A stretch of DNA of 35,702 nt. Origin: Bradyrhizobium sp. Leo170 (lineage in GTDB: Bacteria > Pseudomonadota > Alphaproteobacteria > Rhizobiales > Xanthobacteraceae). Under the pieces are notes generated by a model. That model was not told where the DNA came from. It searched no databases and saw only the letters and a list, made by a program, of their open reading frames with translations. A program made the translations under genes and the position numbers. Location: the NCBI RefSeq assembly GCF_004296405.1, contig NZ_PSRR01000051.1:1-35702 (forward strand), read 5' to 3'. Positions 18,163 to 26,577 of the stretch are shown piece after piece; within the stretch, counting starts at the first letter, position 1, and every line of letters begins with the position of its first letter.

Positions 18163-19167
18163 ATGGTTGATCAGGATTCGATCCTTTCACGGAAATGGCT
18201 ATCGGCTATGACCGGTTCGCCCCGATCCGGGCGTTCCGCCCTGGCCATCGATAATGATGCGGCGGATGACGTTGCCGACATCTACAATCAGGCTGGCGAC
18301 GATTACGGCGCCTATGCCGATGGCGATCCTTCGCAACCATTTGCCTTTGACGGGATGCATGCCTATGCGGATCGGTGCGTCTGGGACGTATTGGAAACAA
18401 GACTGGCTGACCTGCGGGCTTCCGGGGCAAGATCGCTCAGGTTTCTCGATGCGGGTTGCGGGCCCGGTACGTGGCTGAGGCGACTGGTCATGCGCGCCCA
18501 TGCGCTCGGTTTCACCAGCATCACCGCGCGCGGATTTGACATTGCGCAGGCACAGATCCAGCGGGCCCGCTTGGCGGCTCGAAATCTTTCCGGCCTCCCC
18601 GGGGTAAGTCTCACATTCGACGTCGCAGACCTTTCGGACCGGTTGCCGGAACCCGATTGCTCGGTCGATATCACGCTGTGCCTGTACAGCGCACTCAGTC
18701 ATCTGCCCATTGAAAGGCTGACGGATATCGCGACTGAGATCGCGCGTGTGACGTCAGGACATTTCATAACGACCGTGCGCCCGATTGGCAGCACGCCAAC
18801 GGCCTTCGTGGACTCGGTGGAGAGCGTCCGCCGCTTGAAACATGATCACATCAAGGACCGGTGTGAAATCGACCTCTGTGACGGCCGGCATATGGCATTC
18901 GGCTTTCACCTGTTTACAGCGGTCGAATTGCGAAGCCATTTCGCAGGGAATTTCGAGATTGAAGATCTGCGAGGTCTCGACCTGTTCCACAGCCGGTTCA
19001 CGCCGGATAGCCGGTGGAATCCGGTCTTGCAGGCGGACGACAGTCATTTCGCCCACGAACTCGAACGGCTTGAGAAGGCGTATGCCGCGAGTGCGGAGTT
19101 CATGGATCGCGCCACCCATCTCCTGCTGGTGGCGCGCGGCCGCCGCACCGTTACACGTCTCAAGTAA
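18163..19167 (+). CDS. Class I SAM-dependent methyltransferase
   Basis: A 334-residue Rossmann-fold methyltransferase. Motif I is LDAGCGPGTW (95-104), an acidic motif II equivalent is ARGFDIAQAQI, and motif IV/V is LTFDVADLSDRL. An N-terminal extension of about 60 residues (rich in Asp, DDVADIYNQAGDDYGAY) is of the kind seen before methyltransferase domains acting on small molecules. A C-terminal part of about 100 residues (GFHLFTAVELRSHFAGNFEIEDL) closes the fold. Substrate unknown. It stands alone, with an AAAAGG ribosome-binding site, and runs tail-to-tail into hflX with three bases between the stops. Confidence 0.85.
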   Translation: MVDQDSILSRKWLSAMTGSPRSGRSALAIDNDAADDVADIYNQAGDDYGAYADGDPSQPFAFDGMHAYADRCVWDVLETRLADLRASGARSLRFLDAGCGPGTWLRRLVMRAHALGFTSITARGFDIAQAQIQRARLAARNLSGLPGVSLTFDVADLSDRLPEPDCSVDITLCLYSALSHLPIERLTDIATEIARVTSGHFITTVRPIGSTPTAFVDSVESVRRLKHDHIKDRCEIDLCDGRHMAFGFHLFTAVELRSHFAGNFEIEDLRGLDLFHSRFTPDSRWNPVLQADDSHFAHELERLEKAYAASAEFMDRATHLLLVARGRRTVTRLK

Positions 19168-19170
19168 GCC

Positions 19171-20553
19171 TCAGGACGCGGAAAGGGTTCTTCGCAGGCG
19201 CTCAATTGCGCCGGAGACACCCCGCACCTTTATGATCCGGCCCGTCGCATCGAAGTTCTCCGACAGCACGTGCACGTGCCCATACACGTCGCTGAGCAGC
19301 CGCTGTTTCGCATACGGCACCACGAATTCTTCCTCCACCATCGCAGCCTCGAAGAAAGCGATGATCGTCTCGCGCAGTGCCGCCACGTCTGCCGGCGACC
19401 TTGCAGAGAGGAAAATCGCGTCCGGGTGCTTCGTGCGGAGCGCGGCGCGATCCGCCTCGTTCACGCGATCGATCTTGTTGAGGAGCAGGCGCGACGGAAC
19501 GACCTCCGCGCCGATCTCGCGCAGCACGTTGCGGCTCACATCGAGTTGCGACTCGTAGGTCGGATCGGACGCATCAAGGACGAACAGCAATAGCGATGCT
19601 TCCAGCGCTTCGGCAAGCGTGGATCGGAACGACGCCACGAGGTCATGCGGCAACTTCTTGATGAAGCCCACAGTATCCGAGACGAGTATACGCGGCGTCG
19701 TTTCCGGCCGCAGAGCGCGCACCGTCGTATCAAGCGTCGCGAACAGCTTGTCCGCGATCAGGACCTCGCTACCCGTGAGGGCTTGCATGAGCGACGACTT
19801 CCCTACGTTCGTATACCCGACCAGAGCGACCCGAAGCTGATCGCGACGTGCGGCGCGACGCTGGTCGCTATCCCGCTGAATAGCCGACAGTTGCTCCTTC
19901 AGCTCGGCGAGACGGTCGCGGATCTTGCGTCGCTCGACTTCGAGATCGGATTCGCCCGCGCCGTAGCCCTGCCGCCGCTCGCCACCCGCCGCCGATTCCC
20001 GCAGGCGTGGCGCGATATACTTCAACCGCGCCATCTCGACCTGCAACTTCGCCTCCCGGCTATGTGCATGACGATGGAAAATCTCCACGATCACCCCGGT
20101 CCGATCCAGTACCTCCGCGCCGGTTGCTTGTTCAATATTGCGCGCCTGGTTCGGCGAGATGTCGTGATCGACGATCACGTATTCCGGCATCAATGGCGCC
20201 GCCAAATCAGGCTCAGTCGGCCCGGCGGCCGACTCCTTCCCGTCGGCGTCTTCAAAGCGCTCGCGGGCCCTTGGCTTCCGGACGTGTGCCATCGATCCGA
20301 CAACGCCTGTCCCGCCAGTCATCGCCGCGAGCTCCTCAAGTTTGCCCTTGCCGAGCACCGTCGCGCCGTCGAGTTCGTCGCGCTTCTGCGATAGCGTGCC
20401 GACAACTTCGTAACCGAGCGTCTTCACCAGACGGCCCAACTCCGCAAGGCTCGCGGCATGCGCGTGGTCGTCGATGCCCGGGAGCTGGATGCCGACCAGG
20501 ATCGCGCTCGGGATGCGTTCCTCTGCCACGCGGCTTTCTCCAGTCTTTGCCAT
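19171..20553 (-). CDS. hflX: HflX-family GTPase, divergent
   Basis: A 460-residue translational GTPase of the HflX family; known members bind the 50S subunit and split stalled or hibernating ribosomes. G motifs: G1 GYTNVGKSS (246-254), G2 Thr in LDTTVRA, G3 DTVG (293-296), G4 NKID (359-362). The family's N-terminal ND1 region is recognisable (VIVDHDISPNQARNIE, DRTGVIVEIFHRHAHSREAKLQVE with breaks). Two departures stand out: the Gly-rich GGxGxRGPGE loop reads GGERRQGYGAGE (190-201), and residues 91-122 form a charged insert. ATG 20553 with AGGAT was chosen over an extension to 20685. In Bradyrhizobium the main hflX usually follows hfq (from memory), so this may be a second copy. Confidence 0.88.
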   Translation of the reverse strand: MAKTGESRVAEERIPSAILVGIQLPGIDDHAHAASLAELGRLVKTLGYEVVGTLSQKRDELDGATVLGKGKLEELAAMTGGTGVVGSMAHVRKPRARERFEDADGKESAAGPTEPDLAAPLMPEYVIVDHDISPNQARNIEQATGAEVLDRTGVIVEIFHRHAHSREAKLQVEMARLKYIAPRLRESAAGGERRQGYGAGESDLEVERRKIRDRLAELKEQLSAIQRDSDQRRAARRDQLRVALVGYTNVGKSSLMQALTGSEVLIADKLFATLDTTVRALRPETTPRILVSDTVGFIKKLPHDLVASFRSTLAEALEASLLLFVLDASDPTYESQLDVSRNVLREIGAEVVPSRLLLNKIDRVNEADRAALRTKHPDAIFLSARSPADVAALRETIIAFFEAAMVEEEFVVPYAKQRLLSDVYGHVHVLSENFDATGRIIKVRGVSGAIERLRRTLSAS

Positions 20554-20953
20554 TGGCTTTATCCTGTGCGTGAGGCGCTCAGCAGACGACCGATCGCCTG
20601 GCATCTCGCGGAAGTCGCGCCTGTGCGTTGCACGCGGACGGGTCGCTATCGCGAATCCTGTCTGCTGGTGCTGAGTCCAAGACAATCCCGGGAGCTATGG
20701 ATCAATGTCTGATGTGACGATCTTCGCACGCCGAACCAGCGCTCCATGCGATCGAAGAGCCATCGCATTGGAACGGGATGACGTGACGCTATCTCACTCG
20801 GGAAACAGACGTGGACGCAGCGTCCTCAACATAGGTGAAGCGGCATAAACAAACGAGACGGACCAACGGGCTTCAATATAATGGCCGCATGAATGAGCCG
20901 CTGCGGGGTGGCAGGTCTCGTTCTCGCCTCGACTCTCCAGATAGCGATGTCAC
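20554..20953. other. Intergenic region upstream of hflX
   Basis: 400 bases with no gene I accept. An in-frame extension of hflX to 20685 lacks a ribosome-binding site. A frame at 20835-21095 on the plus strand is antisense to the 44-residue gene on the minus strand. A TATAAT occurs in the sequence around 20875-20885 but has no partner -35 or gene. Confidence 0.5.
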
Positions 20954-21088
20954 TCAGCCTTTGGCGGGCTTCCTGCGCAGCACAATGATTGGAACATGCG
21001 GCGTAGTGCTGATCACGATCTGGGGTTCACCATCGGATGCGTGGCTTCTTAGCGTCTCCAATACCAGAAAGAACTTTTCGGCAAGCAT
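20954..21088 (-). CDS. Small hypothetical protein, 44 residues
   Basis: A short frame encoding 44 residues. It starts MLAEKFFLVLETLRSHASDG, then has EPQIVISTTPHVPIIVLRRK and ends PAKG. The ATG is preceded by a plausible GCGAGG ribosome-binding site. The composition is protein-like: an amphipathic N-terminal helix, a short polar turn, then a beta-type stretch ending in basic residues. It resembles small conserved hypothetical proteins with a TSPHVPI-like motif that I recall from Bradyrhizobium and Rhodopseudomonas. No function is known to me. It points the same way as hflX, with 400 bases between. It falls under usual length cut-offs and would be missed by gene callers. Confidence 0.6.
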   Translation of the reverse strand: MLAEKFFLVLETLRSHASDGEPQIVISTTPHVPIIVLRRKPAKG

Positions 21089-21501
21089 AGCGTAAACCTC
21101 GCTGACCTTTGCATTTTCCGGATTTCAACGAGTCGAATTGCAACCGATTCAACCACTCGCATCGGATAGCGGCAAATGGATTCGCGCGGCAGAATTCGGC
21201 TATCGGCGGTTTTCCTCGTTTTGCAGTCCAGGGTGCGTTCCGCCGAGCGATGAACGCTCGGTCCGGCAGTATCGGGAGTTGTGCAGTCCCGACCCCTAAC
21301 ATCGCCTTCTTGAGCCGCGATGCCGCGGTGATGCTTCGGTTCCATCGAGAGGACCAGACTGAAAGCTTCGGGAACTGAGAAACCGGCTTGATCTGGCTCA
21401 CCCAAACGGATGAGCTCTCCGGAGAGATTAATGTCGTTCTTCCTTTTGGATCGCGCTGCGTTGTGTTATCGAATCGTCATCCAATTGTCACACAATCGCA
21501 C
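21089..21501. other. Intergenic region before the CYTH-CHAD gene
   Basis: 413 bases. It contains a perfect stem-loop CCGAGCG-ATGAA-CGCTCGG (21243-21261), the palindrome CTCTCCGGAGAG (21416-21427), and ATTGT-CAC-ACAAT close to the CHAD start. Overlapping frames on both strands (21027-21405 minus, 21109-21378 plus) have no recognisable family features. An ATG at 21431 with GGAGAG upstream opens a different frame and encodes nothing recognisable. Confidence 0.45.
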
Positions 21502-23274
21502 ATGTCAGAAGACGATACGCCTGAGCCCGCCCGGGAAAGTGCACGCGCCGCGCACGGGATCAATAGCGCCATTGCCGCACAGGACAACAAAAGACCGGAC
21601 GACTCTGTTGCCTCCAGGCAACACGGCGTCGCGGAGCCTCATTCGCAAGAACCGCCGAAGACCCTCCTTCCTGAGGCGCAGCATCAAGGTGATGAGGTCA
21701 CGCCAGAAATCCCTGTGCAAAACGGTGCGACGCCTGCCGGCAGTGAGATCGAACTCAAGCTCCTTGTCGATGCTGATCGCATGGCGGATTTCAACGCCGC
21801 TCCAATCATCGCGACGAATGCGCGCAACAAGGGCACACGAAAGCACCTCAAGTCCGTCTACTACGATACGCCCGAGCGGACGCTGAGACGAAACGGATTA
21901 AGCCTGCGGGTTCGCCAGAACGGCGCACGATTCGTGCAGACCGTGAAAGCCGAATTCGGAGACGATCCGCTCCGGCGTGGCGAGTGGGAGGCGAACGTCC
22001 CATCGATTGCTCCCGATGTCGAACTGGCGATGCCTTTCGTCCCGGCCAAACTGCGCTCGGATCTTCGACGTCATCAGCTTGAGGCGGTCTTCACCGCCGA
22101 TATCCACCGGCACGCGCGCATCGTCGAGCTGCCATCCGGAACGATCGAAGTCGCTTTCGACCAGGGAGTGCTCAAGTCAGGCGATCAATCGACGCCCGTG
22201 AGCGAGATCGAGTTGGAGCTCAAGGGTGGAAGCGCCAGCGCAATCTACGACCTCGCGCTTCGGCTCGCGGACCATGGGTCAGTGCGACCGTCTATCCGCA
22301 GCAAGTCGGCGCGCGGCTTTGACCTTGCGGCCGAGGCGTCGCCAGCCCTGCGGAAGCCGCGAAAGCTTCGCCTCGACCCGACAATATCCCTCGATGAGGC
22401 CTTCGCAAAGATCCTGCGCTCCTGTCTTCACCATCTTCTTGGGTCTCTGGCAGCGGCCGAGGACGGCCGTGATCCTGAGGGAGTCCATCAGCTTCGCGTG
22501 TCACTGCGCCGCCTTCGCGCGGCCCTGGATTTGATGCGATCCGTTGGGCCATTGGGCAATCTCGACTCATTCCGGTCGGAAGCAAGATGGCTGGCACGAA
22601 ACCTTTCTGCCGCACGCGATTGGGACATGTTTCAACGGGGGACGCTGCCGACCATCGCGCAGGCCTGTCCCTCGGTCGCGGGCTTTGATGCCCTGGAACA
22701 GGCCGCGGAGGAACGCCGGTCAGCCGCCTACCAGAAGGTACGTCTCGCGTTGGCTGACCGCCGATGCTCATGTTTCCTGATCGGCCTCGGCGGCTGGATT
22801 GAGGCCCGGGGATGGCGGAGCGACGTCGCTCCCGAAGATCTCGGACGACTGACCGAGCCCGCCGTTAACTTCGCCGGACGCATCCTGTCGGAACAGCATG
22901 CGAGAGTGCTCAAGCGCGGCCGCCGCTTCAAGTCGCTTCCGGCGGAAAAGCTGCACCGGTTGAGGCTCGCCGCGAAGAGACTGCGCTACGTCGCCGACTT
23001 CCTGTTGCCGCTGTACGGAGACCGAAAGTCCGTCAGGCGATTCTCTCGCGGGCTGGCCGACCTGCAGGAGGAACTTGGTTCCTTTAACGACATGGCGATC
23101 ACAAACGCGCTTTTCGCAGAACTCGGTGACGAGTTCTCGCAGAGCGGCACGGCTGCAGCCGCCATCACCGGCTGGCAGGCACACGCATCGATCGGCGTTG
23201 AGGCGCGCCTGCGAAACACGTGGCTGGATTTCAGGAAAACAAAAGCACCGTGGTCGAGGGCAGCAGAGGCGTGA
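21502..23274 (+). CDS. CYTH-CHAD domain protein (polyphosphate-associated)
   Basis: About 590 residues. A low-complexity N-terminal tail (1-80, rich in Glu, Pro, Gln) precedes a CYTH domain (about 81-285) whose ExExK signature is SEIELKLLV (E82, E84, K86). YYDTPERTLRRNGLSLRVR and SEIELELKGG are further CYTH motifs. A helical CHAD domain (about 310-580) follows, with its conserved basic and His positions (EGVHQLRVSLRRLRAAL, KLHRLRLAAKRLRY). CYTH enzymes handle triphosphates; CHAD domains bind inorganic polyphosphate and locate to polyphosphate granules. Together they suggest a polyphosphate-linked triphosphatase or granule protein. The start is uncertain: ATG 21502 has no clear ribosome-binding site, and the frame is open to a TTG at 21388. 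Faces the phosphorylase operon tail-to-tail. Confidence 0.88.
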   Translation: MSEDDTPEPARESARAAHGINSAIAAQDNKRPDDSVASRQHGVAEPHSQEPPKTLLPEAQHQGDEVTPEIPVQNGATPAGSEIELKLLVDADRMADFNAAPIIATNARNKGTRKHLKSVYYDTPERTLRRNGLSLRVRQNGARFVQTVKAEFGDDPLRRGEWEANVPSIAPDVELAMPFVPAKLRSDLRRHQLEAVFTADIHRHARIVELPSGTIEVAFDQGVLKSGDQSTPVSEIELELKGGSASAIYDLALRLADHGSVRPSIRSKSARGFDLAAEASPALRKPRKLRLDPTISLDEAFAKILRSCLHHLLGSLAAAEDGRDPEGVHQLRVSLRRLRAALDLMRSVGPLGNLDSFRSEARWLARNLSAARDWDMFQRGTLPTIAQACPSVAGFDALEQAAEERRSAAYQKVRLALADRRCSCFLIGLGGWIEARGWRSDVAPEDLGRLTEPAVNFAGRILSEQHARVLKRGRRFKSLPAEKLHRLRLAAKRLRYVADFLLPLYGDRKSVRRFSRGLADLQEELGSFNDMAITNALFAELGDEFSQSGTAAAAITGWQAHASIGVEARLRNTWLDFRKTKAPWSRAAEA

Positions 23275-23342
23275 TTTGGTTCTCGCGCTCGGAAGGACGC
23301 AGGCCATACAACTGATCGACTGTCTCCGTCATCCAGGCTCGC

Positions 23343-25724
23343 TCACCTTCTCGAAACCGGCCGAACGGCCACTGGATGCTCCCGTGTCAGTTCCACTTCC
23401 TGCTTTTCGTGGCGGATCACGAGGCGCTCACCTTCCCGCAACGTGTACTCCACCTTGTCCAAGCCAATTTCGACACACAACAACCGGCCGCGGTAGGTTA
23501 TGGGAAATCGAAGGATGGCGTTTTCCTCGGGTGCACGACGTGGCCAGAACGACAATGTTCCGTCATCGTCCCGCATCCCACCAAAACCATAGGTCAGCAT
23601 CATCCAGGTGCCACCCATAGAGGCGATATGGCAACCGTCCTTCACGTTACCTCCCACATCGGCCAAGTCCATCAGCAGGGCCGCCATGCCGTAACGAAAT
23701 GCTTTATCCATGTCGCCGACTTGTGCGGCGATGATCGCCTCGACGCAGGAGGATAGTGATGAGTCGCCTGTTGTCAGTGGGTCGTAGAAATCGAAGTTGC
23801 GCTTCTTCACTTCTGACGAGAAAGTGTCGCCCAACAAGAACATCGCCAAGATCACGTCCGCCTGCTTGATCACTTGCGTTCGGTAGATGTTCAGCGGATG
23901 ATAGAACAGCAGCAGCGGATAGCGGTCACGTGGCGTATTTCGGAAATCCCATGGCTCTCTGTCGAGAAAGTTGTCATCCTGAAGGATAACATTCAGCGTT
24001 TCATCACTCGGCACATACATGCTTCCCGCGGCTTGAATCCATGCATTGACCTCGGAGGGATCGAGCGCCGTTTTTTGCGCAAGTGCGTCGTACATCCCCG
24101 CTTCTGCTGTCCGTAAAGACTCGACAACCTCAGCAGCGTAGCGAAGGTTTTCGCGGGCCATCAAGTTCGTATAAGCGTTGTTGTTCACGACGGCGTTGTA
24201 TTCATCGGGCCCAGTAACACCGTTTATGCAGAACCTTCCCCCCTTTGCGTCCGAATAGAAGCCAAGGTCCAGCCACATTCGGGCTGTTTCAACGAGCATT
24301 TCGGCTCCGTACTTTCGCAAGAACTCTTCGTCACCCGTCGCCTGCACGTACTTGCGCAGTGCGTACATAATGTCAGCGTTGATATGATACTGCGCGGTGC
24401 CCGCCGCGTAGTATGCGGATGCCTCCTCTCCGCTGATTGTGCGCCAAGGATACATCGCTCCTCGATGGCCCAGTTCTCTCGCGCGAGCCCGTGCCTGAGG
24501 AAGCATCTTGTAACGAAAGGCCAGAAGGTTCCTTGCGATCCACGGGGACGTATAGATCAGAAACGGCAACACATAGATTTCCGTATCCCAAAAGTAGTGT
24601 CCTTCATAAGCCTGTCCTGTGAATCCTTTCGCGGGCACGCCTGCTCCCTCCGCGCGCGCAGAGGCTTGAAGGATATGAAAAAGGTTGAAGCGGATCGCTT
24701 GCTGGATTTCTACGGTGCTCCGCTGTACTCGCTGCTCAGTAATATCTTTGATGCGAACATCGCTCCGGCGCCAAAAATCGTCCATGTACTGCTCTTGAGA
24801 GGCGAGCAGCCGCTGGAAACCCTGAGTCACGACGCGATCCATTGTCCATTCAGCGCGGCCGCAGAGTTCTTCTGCGGATGCCGTGTGGGAGGTGTGATAA
24901 ACCATGTATTTGGTGAGCTGGATCGGACAGCCGGGCTTGGCATCGACAGCGTAGGCAACCTGGCCGAAGTCAGGGGTGCAGGCGACCTTGTGCGAGTGTG
25001 AGCAAGAACTCTCCAGCGAGTGGTCCGTCGCGCATGCCAACATATAGCGGCTCCTTTCCGTCGTATGGCACAGCACGATGCGCTGGTCTTTGGCGTAGTT
25101 GGTTTGCGGATGAAGTACCTGGCCGGAGAACGCTCTTGCCAGGCGCGGATCATCGCGATCGCCGCGGCCGCTTGGTTTATGGGTGGTCATCTCCGAAGAG
25201 ATTACGACAAATGCCTGAGCATCTACGAGTGTCACACAGTATGAGATAGCGATCACGTGCCTGTTCACGAAGGAGACCAGACGCCGGGACGTGATCGATA
25301 CCTGCTTGCCGGACGGGGTCTCCCAAGTCACGGTCCGATCGAGTGTGCCGGCCCTCATGTTGAGCCGCCGGTCGTACGCTAGGAGGTGCGCATTGGGCAA
25401 CCAGAACGGTTCGTCGTCCACGAAGAGCTTGATGATCTTGCTGTCCGTCACGTTGCAGATCGTCTGGCCGGTCTTGGCGAAACCAAAAGCTTCTTCTCCG
25501 TAGACGATAGGCCAGGTTTCATAAAACCCGTTGATGAATGTGCCGTTCTCGACGTTGGGACCGCCCTCCTCCGGGCAGCCGCGCATGCCGATATATCCAT
25601 TGCCGAGTGCCAGCATCGTTTCGACCTGGGCCAGAAAATCGGGTCGAAACGACTTTTCGATAACATTCCACTCATCGGCCGGATAATCGCGAGATGGCGG
25701 GCGGAGCCGTTCATGGTGTAGCAT
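23343..25724 (-). CDS. Glycoside hydrolase family 65 disaccharide phosphorylase
   Basis: A 793-residue GH65 protein, normal length for bacterial maltose, trehalose or kojibiose phosphorylases. The N-terminal beta-sandwich (LALGNGYIGMRGCPEEG) leads into the (alpha/alpha)6 barrel with FWDTEIYVLP (378-387), the catalytic acid E508 in TGPDEYNAV, KQAD (620-623), and the phosphate-binding segment DGCHIASMGGTW (696-707). The phosphate-site motif supports a phosphorylase: disaccharide plus phosphate gives beta-glucose-1-phosphate plus glucose. Which disaccharide cannot be told by eye. It is the last gene of the minus-strand operon after phosphoketolase and a beta-phosphoglucomutase-like gene, exactly the partner that would use beta-glucose-1-phosphate. 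Hand-counted GC in one sample line (24181-24240) is 31/60, lower than neighbouring housekeeping DNA. Confidence 0.93.
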   Translation of the reverse strand: MLHHERLRPPSRDYPADEWNVIEKSFRPDFLAQVETMLALGNGYIGMRGCPEEGGPNVENGTFINGFYETWPIVYGEEAFGFAKTGQTICNVTDSKIIKLFVDDEPFWLPNAHLLAYDRRLNMRAGTLDRTVTWETPSGKQVSITSRRLVSFVNRHVIAISYCVTLVDAQAFVVISSEMTTHKPSGRGDRDDPRLARAFSGQVLHPQTNYAKDQRIVLCHTTERSRYMLACATDHSLESSCSHSHKVACTPDFGQVAYAVDAKPGCPIQLTKYMVYHTSHTASAEELCGRAEWTMDRVVTQGFQRLLASQEQYMDDFWRRSDVRIKDITEQRVQRSTVEIQQAIRFNLFHILQASARAEGAGVPAKGFTGQAYEGHYFWDTEIYVLPFLIYTSPWIARNLLAFRYKMLPQARARARELGHRGAMYPWRTISGEEASAYYAAGTAQYHINADIMYALRKYVQATGDEEFLRKYGAEMLVETARMWLDLGFYSDAKGGRFCINGVTGPDEYNAVVNNNAYTNLMARENLRYAAEVVESLRTAEAGMYDALAQKTALDPSEVNAWIQAAGSMYVPSDETLNVILQDDNFLDREPWDFRNTPRDRYPLLLFYHPLNIYRTQVIKQADVILAMFLLGDTFSSEVKKRNFDFYDPLTTGDSSLSSCVEAIIAAQVGDMDKAFRYGMAALLMDLADVGGNVKDGCHIASMGGTWMMLTYGFGGMRDDDGTLSFWPRRAPEENAILRFPITYRGRLLCVEIGLDKVEYTLREGERLVIRHEKQEVELTREHPVAVRPVSRR

Positions 25725-25759
25725 CGGGCTGTTTCTCCCAAGGCAGCACTTGGCGTTAA

Positions 25760-26515
25760 TCAGTCAGTTAGTTCGGCCAAATCGTGGACTACCAGATGAG
25801 CCCCATGGTGCTTCAGCTCATCCGCATTTCCCTTGCGAGCGACGCCGATCACCAGCCCAAAGTTTCCGTTAGATCCCGCTTGGACTCCGGAAATGGCATC
25901 CTCGATCACAATTGTCCTTATCGGCAGAACCCCAAGGAGCCGTGCCGCCAGCAGGAACGTGTCCGGGGCCGGCTTGCCGGAAAGACGTTGCGCCTGGATC
26001 ACGTTGCCATCGACCCGCACCTCAAAAAACTCGTCCAGCCCCGCCACCCGCAGGACGGACGCACAGTTCTGACTCGAGGTGACTACGGCAATTTTGAACC
26101 CATCGTGGCGGAGCTGATGGATGAATTGCACACTCCCGTCATAAGACTCTACGCCATCCTCCACGATCGCACGATCGACTAGGTCGTCCTTGCGGTTTCC
26201 GAGCCCGCACACTGTTTCGACTTTTGCAGAGTCCTCTGGATCTCCTTCTGGAAGTTCGATGCCGCGCGATCTCAAGAAATCACGCACGCCGTCGAAACGG
26301 GGTTTGCCATCCACATGGAGCCGGTAATCGGTGTCGATATCGAAGGGACGAAATGCTGCCCCCGTCTGCCTCGCACGCTCCAGCAGATACTCATCGAACA
26401 TCTGTTTCCAACACGTCGCGTGGAGTTTGGCTGTATCCGTCAATACACCATCCAAGTCAAAAAGGACGGCGTCGTACTGATCGCGGCTGATGCGCTTGCT
26501 CTTGGGTTGCGGCAT
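25760..26515 (-). CDS. pgmB: HAD hydrolase, beta-phosphoglucomutase-like
   Basis: A 251-residue HAD-superfamily protein. Motif I is FDLDGVLTDTA with nucleophile D20 and acid/base D22; motif II is VVTSSQN; the motif III Lys is in LSGKPAPDTF; motif IV is VIEDAISGVQAG. The helical cap (about 30-105) includes VDGKPRFDGVRDFLRSRGI, typical of beta-phosphoglucomutases fused to or encoded beside GH65 phosphorylases. It should interconvert beta-glucose-1-phosphate and glucose-6-phosphate. It lies 35 bases upstream of the GH65 gene and 62 bases after phosphoketolase, with a GAGGAGAG ribosome-binding site. A plain sugar phosphatase is the alternative, but gene context favours the mutase. Confidence 0.87.
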   Translation of the reverse strand: MPQPKSKRISRDQYDAVLFDLDGVLTDTAKLHATCWKQMFDEYLLERARQTGAAFRPFDIDTDYRLHVDGKPRFDGVRDFLRSRGIELPEGDPEDSAKVETVCGLGNRKDDLVDRAIVEDGVESYDGSVQFIHQLRHDGFKIAVVTSSQNCASVLRVAGLDEFFEVRVDGNVIQAQRLSGKPAPDTFLLAARLLGVLPIRTIVIEDAISGVQAGSNGNFGLVIGVARKGNADELKHHGAHLVVHDLAELTD

Positions 26516-26577
26516 GGATCACTCTCCTCTTGCCCCAAGGACCTAACCGCCGGAACGTTGGCGTCCCGCCGACCGGG

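Noticed and set aside
20835..21095. 86-codon plus-strand frame
   Set aside because: Antisense of the 44-residue minus-strand gene, which has the better ribosome-binding site and composition.
20980..21380. Possible EcfG general-stress promoters (GGAAC with a spaced CGTT)
   Set aside because: GGAAC occurs on both strands, but no CGTT was found at the required 16-17 base spacing.
21027..21405. Overlapping minus-strand frames of about 120 codons upstream of the small gene
   Set aside because: No ribosome-binding site or family resemblance; they overlap each other and the better-supported 44-residue frame.
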